Source: Nocardioides caeni (GTDB taxonomy: Bacteria > Actinomycetota > Actinomycetes > Propionibacteriales > Nocardioidaceae). Taken from it: a DNA stretch of 64,000 nucleotides. This document shows positions 16,424 to 24,990 of the stretch, in pieces (positions within the stretch are counted from its first letter, which is position 1; every line of letters starts with the position of its first letter). Below the pieces are notes generated by a model, which was not told the DNA's origin, did no database searches, and was given only the letters and a program-made list of their open reading frames with translations. The stretch spans positions 117,327 to 181,326 of the forward strand of contig NZ_STGW01000001.1 of NCBI RefSeq assembly GCF_004912195.1, written 5' to 3'. The position numbers and the translations under genes are program-made.

Positions 16424-17122
16424 GTTGAATCCGCCGACGCGACAGCCCCGACCGCCGACGCCGACCCCGACTACCGGGCGGCCGTGGTCGACCTGCTGGC
16501 GGTCATCGCCTACGGCGAGATCACGGCCTTCGAGCGGCTCGCCGAGGACGCGAAGCTGGCGCCGAGCCTGGCCGACAAGCTCGACCTGGCGCAGATGGCG
16601 AGCATCGAGATCGCCAAGGTCGAGCGGCTGCACGAGCGGCTGCGGGCCTTCGGCGTCGACCCCTTCGAGGCGATGGCCCCCTTCCGCGCGCCGATCGACG
16701 AGTTCCACGGGCACACGGCTCCGGCGGACTGGTACGAGGGTCTCGTCAAGGCCTACGTCGGCGACGGGCTCGCCAACGACTTCTACCGCGAGATCGCGGC
16801 CTATCTCGATGCCGACACCCGGGAGCTCGTCGTGGCGTCGATGGAGGCGGGCACGCACTCGGCGTTCGTCGTCGAGCGGGTCCGCGCCGGGATCGCCGAG
16901 GACCACCGGCTCGGCGGGCGCCTGGCCCTGTGGGGACGCCGGCTGATGGGGGAGGCGCTCACGCAGGCGCAGCGCGTGGCCGCCGACCGCGACGAGCTCA
17001 GCGCACTGCTCGCTGGCGGCGTCGACCGGCCCGGACTCGACCTCGCGGCGCTGGGGCGGATGTTCACGCGGCTGACCGAGCGTCACATGGAGCGGATGAC
17101 CGAGCTGGGCCTCGAGGCCTGA
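16421..17122 (+). CDS. Ferritin-like fold protein (MiaE-like hydroxylase superfamily)
   Basis: A 233-residue all-helical protein of the actinobacterial ferritin-like/MiaE-related family. Candidate diiron ligands lie in ITAFERLAED (about 30-39), ASIEIAKVERLHERL (about 60-74) and the later helix containing EAGTHSAFVVERVR. Related MiaE enzymes hydroxylate a modified tRNA base, but that activity should not be assumed here. In actinobacteria this gene commonly neighbours the DEAD-box helicase, as it does here, divergently. Confidence 0.7.
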   Translation: MVESADATAPTADADPDYRAAVVDLLAVIAYGEITAFERLAEDAKLAPSLADKLDLAQMASIEIAKVERLHERLRAFGVDPFEAMAPFRAPIDEFHGHTAPADWYEGLVKAYVGDGLANDFYREIAAYLDADTRELVVASMEAGTHSAFVVERVRAGIAEDHRLGGRLALWGRRLMGEALTQAQRVAADRDELSALLAGGVDRPGLDLAALGRMFTRLTERHMERMTELGLEA

Positions 17123-17138
17123 CGGAGCCCTGGGAGCC

Positions 17139-17576
17139 GTGGACGACGCCCGCCGGATCGAGCACCTCCTCTACGCCTACGCCGACGCGGTGGATGCAGG
17201 CGACCTCGCCGCCGTGGGCCACCTCTTCCGCCACGGGCGGGTCTGCGGCGAGACCCCTGACGGTCCGGTCACGCTGGCCGAGGGGGCCGCGGCGGTGGAG
17301 GCCTTCTATCGCTCCATCGTCCGCCTGTACGACGACGGCACGCCCCGGACGCGGCACGTCACCACCAACGTGACGGTCGAGACCGGCCCGGAGGCGGGGT
17401 CCGCGACGGCGCGGTCGTCCTACACCGTCTTCCAGGCGACGGAGGGTCTGGCGCTGCAGGCGATCATCGTGGGCCGCTATCGCGACACCTTCCGCCGGGT
17501 CGAGGAGGAGTGGTGCTTCGAGAGCCGGACGATGCGCGCCGACCTCACCGGCGATCTCAGTCAGCACCTGCTGTGA
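17139..17576 (+). CDS. NTF2-like (SnoaL-type) protein
   Basis: A 145-residue single-domain protein with the cone-shaped NTF2/SnoaL fold pattern (RIEHLLYAYADAVDAGDLAAVGHLF; then TRHVTTNVTVE; WCFESRTM). Such proteins are small isomerases, dehydratases or hydroxylation partners; the substrate is unknown. The GTG start is 17 nt after the preceding stop. Its last 20 nt overlap the convergent sterol-desaturase-family gene. Confidence 0.75.
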   Translation: MDDARRIEHLLYAYADAVDAGDLAAVGHLFRHGRVCGETPDGPVTLAEGAAAVEAFYRSIVRLYDDGTPRTRHVTTNVTVETGPEAGSATARSSYTVFQATEGLALQAIIVGRYRDTFRRVEEEWCFESRTMRADLTGDLSQHLL

Positions 17577-18465
17577 GTGGTGCCGCCGACGGTGGTGCGG
17601 CTGGCTCCCACCCCGGCGGCCCGAAGAGGTAGCCGGCCTTGTCCCGCCAGCTGGTGGCGTTGCGGACGTTGCGGGTGATCTGGGCGTAATCGCCGTACTG
17701 CAGCTTGAGGAGATTGTGGGTCTCGACCTTCTTGGTCAGGCCATAGGTCGGTCGGTGCAACTCGGGTTGGAAGGTGCCGAACATGCGGTCCCAGACGATG
17801 AGGATCCCGGCGTAGTTCTTGTCGAGGTACTCCGGGTCGGAGCCGTGGTGGACGCGGTGGTGCGACGGGGTGTTGAAGACCAGCTCGATCGGGCGGGGGA
17901 GCCTGCCGATCGTCTCGGTGTGCACGAAGAACTGGAAGATGAGGTTGACGCCGAACGCGACGTAGATCGTCCAGGGGGAGAAGCCGAGGAAGGGCAGCGG
18001 GAGCCAGAAGAAGAACTCGAACCACGGGTTCCACTTCTGCCGCAGCGCGGTGCCGAAGTTCATGTACTCGCTGGAGTGATGCGCCTGATGGGCGGCCCAA
18101 CCGACGTTGACCCGGTGCACGAACCGGTGCGAGCCGTAGAAGCCGAGGTCGACCGCGACGACCACCAGCGGCCAGTACCACCACGCGTCCGTGGGGAGCT
18201 GGAAGGGCGCGAGGTGCACGAAGACCAGCGTGTAGACGAGGAACGAGCCGACCTTGAAGGCGAGCGTGAAGACCAGCGAGACCAGACCCATGCTCAGGCT
18301 GGTGCGGGTGTCGCGGCCGAGGTAGCCGGTGGGCGGGCGACCGGTGACGGGATCGTCGTCGTGGTCGAGCCACCTGAGCGCCGCGAGCTCGATGAGGATC
18401 GTCAGCAGGAAGAACGGGATCGCGTAGGTCACCGGGTTCTTCATCGGGTCGAGCAGGTCCTGCAT
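17557..18465 (-). CDS. Sterol desaturase / fatty acid hydroxylase family protein
   Basis: A 302-residue integral membrane diiron enzyme. The histidine clusters are in order: HRFVHRV, HQAHHSS, HTETIG and SHHRVHHG. Four or more helices surround them. The family hydroxylates or desaturates sterols, carotenoids and fatty acyl chains; the substrate here is unknown. ATG 18465 is chosen because AAGGAG lies 7 nt upstream; an in-frame ATG at 18489 lacks a ribosome site. Confidence 0.82.
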   Translation of the reverse strand: MQDLLDPMKNPVTYAIPFFLLTILIELAALRWLDHDDDPVTGRPPTGYLGRDTRTSLSMGLVSLVFTLAFKVGSFLVYTLVFVHLAPFQLPTDAWWYWPLVVVAVDLGFYGSHRFVHRVNVGWAAHQAHHSSEYMNFGTALRQKWNPWFEFFFWLPLPFLGFSPWTIYVAFGVNLIFQFFVHTETIGRLPRPIELVFNTPSHHRVHHGSDPEYLDKNYAGILIVWDRMFGTFQPELHRPTYGLTKKVETHNLLKLQYGDYAQITRNVRNATSWRDKAGYLFGPPGWEPAAPPSAAPLTAGAD

Positions 18466-18577
18466 GGCGGGCTCCTTGAATGGACTCATCGGTAAGTTAC
18501 TCGCCCGTGCCCCTGGGCCCGGGCCGTCGCCGATGACCGGCCGGTGGGTGCTGCCGGGAACAGCCCGCGTCGCGGTC

Positions 18578-18583
18578 TAGGCT
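18578..18583 (+). promoter_or_regulatory. -10 box of the enolase promoter
   Basis: TAGGCT about 90 nt upstream of the enolase GTG predicts a leader of roughly 80 nt, which carries the AGGAG ribosome site at about 18660. The rest of the 207-nt gap holds nothing recognisable. Confidence 0.4.
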
Positions 18584-18585
18584 GA

Positions 18586-19950
<1,365 letters not shown>

Positions 19951-19975
19951 TCCGGAACGGTCACAGGAAGGCGCC

Positions 19976-20575
19976 ATGGCCCCGCAGCGACGGTCGTCCC
20001 GCAAGCCCGGGCAGCCCCATCAGGGGCGGTCCGGGCCGCGGTACGCCGAGCGGCTCAAGGCCGAGCGCAAGCAGGCCGCCCGTGACCGGGAGGCCGCACT
20101 GGCCCGGGCCCGCGCGGAGCACCAGCAGAAGTCACGACTGACCAGTCGGGCCGCGATCCTGGTGCTGGTCCTCGCTGTCCTCGCCGTGTCCTATGCGTCG
20201 TCGCTGCGGGCCTACCTGCAGCAGCGCGAGAGCATCGAGTCGCTCGAGCAGACGATCGACGACCGGCAGCGCGACATCGCGGAGCTGAAGAAGGAGAAGG
20301 AGCGCTGGCAGGACCCGGCCTACGTCGCCCAGCAGGCCCGCGCCCGCTTCGGCTACGTCGCCCGGGGCGAGACGCCGTACGTCGTCCTCGACGCCGAAGG
20401 CAACCCGCTGGACGCCTCCGCCGAGCTGGGGGACCCGGACACCCTGGACGACCCCGACGCCACGGTCTGGTACGAGGACGCGTGGACGTCGATGAAGGTG
20501 GCCGGCGACCCGCCGACCGAGATCACGGTGCCGGCCGACGAGATCCGCGCACCGAAGGAGGACCTCGAGGAGTGA
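19976..20575 (+). CDS. FtsB/DivIC-family septum formation initiator
   Basis: A 199-residue single-pass membrane protein. A long basic, Gln/Arg-rich cytoplasmic part (about 1-58) precedes one helix (about 60-78, AAILVLVLAVLAVSYA). An extracellular coiled coil (about 82-115, QQRESIESLEQTIDDRQRD) and the family phrase WQDPAYVAQQARARFGYV follow. It should join the FtsL-FtsQ divisome subcomplex. AGGAAG precedes the ATG. The stop overlaps the next GTG. Confidence 0.85.
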   Translation: MAPQRRSSRKPGQPHQGRSGPRYAERLKAERKQAARDREAALARARAEHQQKSRLTSRAAILVLVLAVLAVSYASSLRAYLQQRESIESLEQTIDDRQRDIAELKKEKERWQDPAYVAQQARARFGYVARGETPYVVLDAEGNPLDASAELGDPDTLDDPDATVWYEDAWTSMKVAGDPPTEITVPADEIRAPKEDLEE

Positions 20576-21117
20576 GCAACTTCTCCGACGCCGACGCTGC
20601 GGTCGTCACCGCCCAGCTGGGCCGACCCGCGCGCGGTGTGCACGCCGTCGGCTACCGCTGCGTGTGTGGCAAGCCGCTCGTCATCACCACCGAGCCGCGC
20701 CTGCCCAACGGCACGCCGTTCCCGACGACCTACTACCTCACGGCGCCGCGGATCAGCTCCCGCATCGGCACGCTCGAGGGCAACGGCGTCATGCGCCTGA
20801 TGCAGGACCGTCTGGGCACGGACCCCCAGCTGGCGAGCGACTACCGCGCCGCCCACGATGCCTACCTCGCCGACCGCGCCGCCATCGCCGCTGAGGGTGG
20901 CTTCGACGTCCCCGAGATCGAGGGCATCTCGGCGGGCGGCATGCCCGACCGGGTCAAGTGCCTGCACGTGCTGGCCGGGCATGCGCTGGCCGCCGGTCCC
21001 GGCGTCAACCCGCTCGGCGACGAGACGCTCGCGCTGCTCGGCTTCGATCGCGCCGTCTGCGTGTGTGAGGGTCCGTGGCCCTGGCCCGAGGGTTCGCGCG
21101 AGCTGGGGCTCGAGTGA
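20572..21117 (+). CDS. DUF501 family protein
   Basis: A 181-residue protein of the actinobacterial DUF501 family, function unknown. Cysteines in YRCVCGKP and CVCEG could bind metal. Conserved phrases are FPTTYYLTAPRISSRIGTLE, MPDRVKCLHVLAGHALA and NPLGDE. The GTG overlaps the divIC stop by 4 nt and its own stop overlaps the ppx GTG, so the three genes are translationally coupled. Confidence 0.85.
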   Translation: MSNFSDADAAVVTAQLGRPARGVHAVGYRCVCGKPLVITTEPRLPNGTPFPTTYYLTAPRISSRIGTLEGNGVMRLMQDRLGTDPQLASDYRAAHDAYLADRAAIAAEGGFDVPEIEGISAGGMPDRVKCLHVLAGHALAAGPGVNPLGDETLALLGFDRAVCVCEGPWPWPEGSRELGLE

Positions 21118-22061
21118 CCCGGTCGGCGGTGAGCGCACCGATCGCCGCCATCGACTGCGGCACCAACACCATCAAGCTCCTGCTCGGCGACCCTGTCGGC
21201 GATCCCGCGGGCGTACGCCGCGAGAGCAGGATGATCCGCCTCGGCCAGGGTGTCGACGCCACCGGCCGTCTCGCCGACGAGGCGCTGGAGCGTGCCTGGG
21301 TCGCGCTCGACGAGTACGCCGCGCTGATCGGGCGCGCCGGGGTCGAGCGGATCCGCTTCTGCGCGACGTCCGCCACCCGCGATGCGTCCAACGCCGCGGT
21401 CTTCGCGGCCGGCGTACGGACGCGGCTGGGAGTGGACCCCGAGGTGCTGTCGGGCGAGGAGGAGGCGCGGCTGGCCTTCGACGGCGCGATCCGGGGCGTG
21501 GCCGGCCTGCCGGGTGTCGGCCCCGTCGACGGACCGGTGCTGGTGGTCGACATCGGCGGTGGCTCGACCGAGCTCATCCTCGGTGACCCCACCACCGGCC
21601 CCTCGCTCGCCCACTCGATGGACATCGGCTCGGTCCGGCTCCACGAGCGCCACGTCCGGCACGACCCCGTCACCGAACCGGAGATCGCGGCGATCGTCAA
21701 CGACATCGATGCCGCGCTCGCCTCGTGTCCGGTCGACCCGGCCGCGGCCATGACGGTGGTCGCGGTTGCCGGCACCAACACCACGATGGCCGCGGGCGTC
21801 CTCGGACTGGAGGCCTATGACCGCGAGCTGATCCACGGCCGCCGGCTCGCCGTCGCCGACGTGCAGCGCCTTGTCGGGAGGCTCCTCGGCATGACCGTCG
21901 CCGAGCGGCGGGCCCTCGGCTGGATGCATCCCGGCCGGGCCGACGTGATCGACGCCGGCTCCCTCATCGTCTCGGGCGTCCTCGGCCGGCTCGCGGTGCC
22001 CGAGGTCCTCGTCGCGGAGACCGACATCCTCGACGGCATCGCCTGGTCGCTGGTCGGCTGA
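21114..22061 (+). CDS. Ppx/GppA-family exopolyphosphatase
   Basis: A 315-residue member of the ASKHA ATPase-fold phosphatases that hydrolyse polyphosphate or pppGpp. The phosphate loops are visible as AIDCGTNTIKLLLGD and VVDIGGGSTELILGD, with the conserved FCATSATRDASN segment between. This is the short actinobacterial form lacking the C-terminal HD-like domains. The GTG at 21114 overlaps the DUF501 stop. Confidence 0.88.
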   Translation: MTRSAVSAPIAAIDCGTNTIKLLLGDPVGDPAGVRRESRMIRLGQGVDATGRLADEALERAWVALDEYAALIGRAGVERIRFCATSATRDASNAAVFAAGVRTRLGVDPEVLSGEEEARLAFDGAIRGVAGLPGVGPVDGPVLVVDIGGGSTELILGDPTTGPSLAHSMDIGSVRLHERHVRHDPVTEPEIAAIVNDIDAALASCPVDPAAAMTVVAVAGTNTTMAAGVLGLEAYDRELIHGRRLAVADVQRLVGRLLGMTVAERRALGWMHPGRADVIDAGSLIVSGVLGRLAVPEVLVAETDILDGIAWSLVG

Positions 22062-22094
22062 TCGGCTGCCCCGCCGGGCTGGGATGATGGCGGG

Positions 22095-22628
22095 GTGAGC
22101 ACCGACAGCACCGACCTCTACGCCGTCACCGTGCTGGGGCACGACCGCCCCGGCATCATCGCCGAGACCACCGCCGGCCTGGCCGGACTGGGCCTCAACA
22201 TCGAGGACTCGACGATGACCCTGCTGCGCGGTCACTTCGCGATGATGCTGCTGTGCCGCGGCGCCGTCGACGCCAGCGCCATCGAGCGGTCCCTCGACGG
22301 GCTCGGCTCCGGGGGCGATCTCGACGTCGCCGTCCGTCCCGTGTCCGACGAGCCGACGCCCGGAGCGGGCGGTACGTCGTGGGTGCTCACCGTCCACGGA
22401 GGCGACCGCCCCGGCATCGTGTCGGAGGTCGTGGCCCAGGTGGCATCGGCGGGCGGCAACATCACCGACCTCACGACCCGCCTGGCGGGCGAGCTCTACC
22501 TGCTGGTCGCCGAGCTCGACCTGCCGGTCGACGCCGACGCCGACGCGGTCGCGGCTGGCATCCGCGCCGCCGCCGAGCGCCTCGGCGTCACGGCCACGCT
22601 GCGCCCCGTCGACACCGACGAGCTGTGA
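22095..22628 (+). CDS. Double ACT-domain protein
   Basis: A 177-residue protein made of two ACT domains (about 6-75, AVTVLGHDRPGIIAETTAG; about 98-170, WVLTVHGGDRPGIVSEVVAQ). It resembles GcvR-type regulatory proteins that sense amino acids. It has no DNA-binding or catalytic domain. Its stop overlaps the GTG of the deformylase gene. Confidence 0.8.
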   Translation: MSTDSTDLYAVTVLGHDRPGIIAETTAGLAGLGLNIEDSTMTLLRGHFAMMLLCRGAVDASAIERSLDGLGSGGDLDVAVRPVSDEPTPGAGGTSWVLTVHGGDRPGIVSEVVAQVASAGGNITDLTTRLAGELYLLVAELDLPVDADADAVAAGIRAAAERLGVTATLRPVDTDEL

Positions 22629-23179
22629 GCAGCGAGCGGGTCCAGGCCTGGACCGAGGCCGAGCTCGGCGTCGAGGGCCGGGTCCTCGACGTCGTCCGCG
22701 CGCCGGCCGGCGTGTTGTCCACCCGCGGCGACGACGTCGACCCCACCGCGCCGGAGACCGTGCAGCTCGCCGCCGACCTGGTGGCGACCATGCGGGTCAG
22801 CCCCGGCTGTGTCGGCCTGGCGGCCAACCAGGTCGGAGTGGGGCTGAGGATGTTCTGCGTCGACGTCACCGAGCACCCCAAGTCCCGGACCCTGCACGGC
22901 ACCTTCGTCCTCTGCAACGCCGAGATCGTCGAGTCCAGCCGCAACGAGAAGGCACGCGAGGGCTGCATGAGCGTCCCCGACTTCACCGGCGACGTGAAGC
23001 GCGCCTCGCGCCTGACCGTGCGGGGTCAGATCCCCGGCACGGGGGAGGAGGTCGTGTTCGCGACCGACGCCTTCGAGGCCCGCGCCCTGCAGCACGAGAT
23101 CGACCACACCGACGGGCTCCTCTTCCTGGACCGAGCCGCCGGCGCGCACGCGATCTATCCTCGCCAGACCTACTTGTAG
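22625..23179 (+). CDS. def: Peptide deformylase
   Basis: A 184-residue metallo-hydrolase that removes the formyl group from new proteins. All three motifs are intact: GLAANQVG, EGCMSVP (metal Cys) and QHEIDHTDG (two metal His and the catalytic Glu). GTG 22625 overlaps the ACT gene stop (GTGA). The tRNA gene begins 14 nt downstream. Confidence 0.93.
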   Translation: MSSERVQAWTEAELGVEGRVLDVVRAPAGVLSTRGDDVDPTAPETVQLAADLVATMRVSPGCVGLAANQVGVGLRMFCVDVTEHPKSRTLHGTFVLCNAEIVESSRNEKAREGCMSVPDFTGDVKRASRLTVRGQIPGTGEEVVFATDAFEARALQHEIDHTDGLLFLDRAAGAHAIYPRQTYL

Positions 23180-23193
23180 GTCCCGTCCTTCGC

Positions 23194-23268
23194 GCCCCCG
23201 TATCCCAACCGGTCAGAGGAAGCCGCCTTAAAAGCGGCACAGTGTGGGTTCGAGTCCCACCGGGGGCA
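23194..23268 (+). tRNA. tRNA-Leu(UAA) with a short variable loop
   Basis: A 75-nt cloverleaf. The acceptor pairs 23194-23200 with 23261-23267 (7 bp) and A73 is at 23268. The anticodon stem is 23222-23226/23234-23238 with loop CTTAAAA, so the anticodon is TAA (23229-23231). The T arm is 23244-23260 with loop TTCGAGT. The D stem has three good pairs, as in leucine tRNAs. The variable loop is only 5 nt, whereas bacterial tRNA-Leu normally has a long variable arm. CCA is not encoded. It would read UUA codons. Confidence 0.85.
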
Positions 23269-23269
23269 C

Positions 23270-23286
23270 TTCTGCTGTCAGCAGAA
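23270..23286. promoter_or_regulatory. PopR-type palindrome upstream of the XRE regulator gene
   Basis: TTCTGC-TGTCA-GCAGAA, a perfect inverted repeat (8-bp arms around one base), begins 2 nt after the tRNA and lies 50-66 nt before the regulator start. From memory, Streptomyces PopR binds TTCTGCC-N3-GGCAGAA, which has the same half-sites and spacing. It could also act as a weak hairpin after the tRNA. Confidence 0.6.
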
Positions 23287-23324
23287 CCCGCCGTCGCCCG
23301 CGCCCGGCGCCGTCCTGGCCGACC

Positions 23325-23338
23325 TACGATGAGTCATG
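23325..23338 (+). promoter_or_regulatory. Leaderless promoter of the PopR-like gene
   Basis: TACGAT (23325-23330) stands 5 nt before ATG 23336. The palindrome at 23270-23286 is centred about 58 nt upstream of the expected start, a position suited to activation. Confidence 0.5.
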
Positions 23339-23656
23339 GCCGCGACCCCGGACCCCGCACCCTCGACGGAGCCCCTGTGGCGTGAGCTCGTCGGGGACGA
23401 GCTGCGCCGCCGCCGCCGGGAGCGAGGGGCGACGCTGACCGAGATCGCCGAGCGTGCCGGCATCTCTCCGCAGTACCTCTCCGAGATCGAGCGGGGCCGC
23501 AAGGAGCCGTCGAGCGAGATGATCGCGGCCGTCGCCGGTGCCCTCGGCATCACCCTCCTCGACCTCACGACCCGTGTCGCGCGTGACCTCGTGACGCTCC
23601 GTCCGGTCGGTGACCTGCGACGCGAGGGGCGCCAGGCCTACGCGATGGCGGCCTGA
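23336..23656 (+). CDS. XRE-family regulator, ClgR/PopR-like
   Basis: A 106-residue regulator with one helix-turn-helix (about 18-72). It contains TLTEIAERAGISPQYLSEIERGRKEPSSEMIAAVAGALG, read here in pieces; the SxxYLSE(I/V)ERGxKExSSE pattern is that of ClgR and PopR, activators of clp genes. The protein ends in Ala-Ala (YAMAA), the type of C-terminus through which PopR and ClgR are degraded by ClpP in Streptomyces. It faces the clpP pair, and similar palindromes lie upstream of both. It most likely activates clpP transcription and is itself a Clp substrate (inference). Confidence 0.78.
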   Translation: MAATPDPAPSTEPLWRELVGDELRRRRRERGATLTEIAERAGISPQYLSEIERGRKEPSSEMIAAVAGALGITLLDLTTRVARDLVTLRPVGDLRREGRQAYAMAA

Positions 23657-24252
23657 GCGGACCGCTCCCGCTCCTCGAGGACCTGGTCGATCAGGCCGTA
23701 GTCCAGGGCGCCCGACGCCGTGAAGACCCGGTCGTGGTCGGTGTCCGCGCGCAGGGTCGCCGTCGACTGGCCGGTGTGCCGCGACAGGATCGCCTCGATG
23801 TCGGCACGCACCCGCACCACCTCGTCGGCCTGCAGGATCAGGTCGGGGATCGTGCCCCGGCCCTGCGCCGCCGGCTGGTGCAGCACCACCCGGGCGTGCG
23901 GCAGCGCCGCGCGCTTGCCCGGTGCGCCCGCGGCCAGGAGCACGGCACCGACCGCGATCGCCTGGCCCACGCAGGTGGTCGCGACCTGCGGGCGGACGTA
24001 CTGCATGGTGTCGTGGATGGCGAGCATCGCGCTGGGGTCGCCGCCCTCGCAATTGACGTAGAGCTGGATGTCGCGGTCCGGGTTGTCCGCCTCGAGGAAC
24101 AGCAGCTGTGCCACCAGCGCATTGGCGACGCCGGCATCGATCGCCGTGCCGAGATAGACGACGCGCTCGGTCAGCAGGTGGGAGTAGACGTCCATGACCC
24201 GCTCGCCCCGCGGGTGCTGGGCGATGACGTGCGGGATCGTGTAGCTGCTCAT
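23638..24252 (-). CDS. ClpP-like subunit lacking the catalytic serine
   Basis: A 204-residue ClpP-family protein, second gene of a two-gene clpP operon. The fold motifs are present: YVNCEGGDPSAM, LPHARVVLHQPAAQG (triad His) and ADTDHDRVF (triad Asp). The catalytic serine position reads VGQAIAVGAVLLAAG, with Ala (GCG) where active ClpPs have Ser in GQAASMG. It therefore looks proteolytically dead and probably forms mixed barrels with the upstream subunit. ATG 24252 overlaps the end of the upstream gene. Its 3' end overlaps the PopR-like gene by 19 nt. Confidence 0.85.
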   Translation of the reverse strand: MSSYTIPHVIAQHPRGERVMDVYSHLLTERVVYLGTAIDAGVANALVAQLLFLEADNPDRDIQLYVNCEGGDPSAMLAIHDTMQYVRPQVATTCVGQAIAVGAVLLAAGAPGKRAALPHARVVLHQPAAQGRGTIPDLILQADEVVRVRADIEAILSRHTGQSTATLRADTDHDRVFTASGALDYGLIDQVLEERERSAQAAIA

Positions 24253-24878
24253 CGCGCGCCTCCTGCCACGGCGAAGCCGCCGAGGCCGAGCGCGCGTGGG
24301 GGCAGCGGCGCGATCTCGTCGTACGACGACACGACCTCGTCGATGAAGCCGTAGTCGCGCGCCTGCTCGGCGGTGAACCACCGGTCGTGCAGGGAGTCCT
24401 CGAAGATCCGCTCGACCGGTTGCCCGGTGTCCTCGGCGACCAGCCCGATCACGGTGTCGCGCATGTCGCGCAGGTCGGCGGCCTGCAGCTCGATGTCGAC
24501 GGCCGTGCCGCCGATCCCTGCCGACCCCTGGTGCATCAGGATCTTGGCGTGGGGCAGGGCTCGGCGCTTGCCCGGCGTCCCGGCCGAGAGCAGGAACTGC
24601 CCGGCGCTGCAGGCGAGGCCGATCGCGAGCGTGGAGACGTCACAGGGCACCAGGCGCATCACGTCGCGGATGGCCAGCATCGACGGGACCGAGCCGCCGG
24701 GGGAGTGGATCCACAGCGCGATGTCGGTGGTCGGACTCTCCCGGGCGAGGCCGATCAGCTGGGTGGTCAGCAGGAGGCCGTTGTCGTCGGTGAGCTCGCC
24801 GTCGAGGACGACGACGCGCTGCTGGAGGAGGTCATGGCGGACGCGGTCGCTGAAGTGCCGCACGGATGCTTCGGTCAT
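24249..24878 (-). CDS. clpP: ClpP protease subunit (intact triad)
   Basis: A 209-residue serine peptidase subunit of family S14. Triad residues are all visible: Ser in GLACSAGQFLLSAG, His in ILMHQGSAG, and Asp in FEDSLHDRWF. The oxyanion-strand phrase IHSPGGSVPSM is normal. It is first in the operon, with two tandem palindromes 41-77 nt upstream of its ATG. With an ATPase such as ClpX or ClpC encoded elsewhere it would degrade proteins. The main housekeeping clpP1P2 is presumably at another locus, since this pair resembles the PopR-controlled clpP3P4 type. Confidence 0.88.
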   Translation of the reverse strand: MTEASVRHFSDRVRHDLLQQRVVVLDGELTDDNGLLLTTQLIGLARESPTTDIALWIHSPGGSVPSMLAIRDVMRLVPCDVSTLAIGLACSAGQFLLSAGTPGKRRALPHAKILMHQGSAGIGGTAVDIELQAADLRDMRDTVIGLVAEDTGQPVERIFEDSLHDRWFTAEQARDYGFIDEVVSSYDEIAPLPPRALGLGGFAVAGGAR

Positions 24879-24918
24879 GACGCCAGCGTGCGTCGGTCCG
24901 GCCCGCGATGACGGCCCG

Positions 24919-24935
24919 CCCTGCTGAGGGCAGAG
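24919..24935. promoter_or_regulatory. PopR-type operator 1 of the clpP pair
   Basis: CCCTGC-TGAGG-GCAGAG keeps the CTGC-N5-GCAG core of the palindrome found upstream of the regulator gene. It lies 41-57 nt upstream of the clpP start. Confidence 0.5.
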
Positions 24936-24938
24936 GAC

Positions 24939-24955
24939 TGCTGCTGGGAGCAGTT
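24939..24955. promoter_or_regulatory. PopR-type operator 2 of the clpP pair
   Basis: TGCTGC-TGGGA-GCAGTT, same core, is centred exactly 20 bp from operator 1, that is on the same DNA face. Tandem sites are also reported at the Streptomyces clpP3 promoter. Its edge touches the TTGACT of the divergent methyltransferase promoter. Confidence 0.5.
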
Positions 24956-24990
24956 GACTTCAGGTCAACCTGAACTGTCACCCTTGTCCC
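24954..24990 (+). promoter_or_regulatory. MerR-type promoter of the methyltransferase gene
   Basis: TTGACT (24954-24959) and a weak -10 CACCCT (24979-24984) are separated by 19 bp. The perfect dyad TTCAGGT-CA-ACCTGAA (24959-24974) lies in the spacer. Overlong spacers filled by a dyad mark promoters activated by MerR/SoxR-type proteins. Six nt separate the -10 from ATG 24991, so the mRNA is probably leaderless. No MerR gene is adjacent. Confidence 0.6.
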
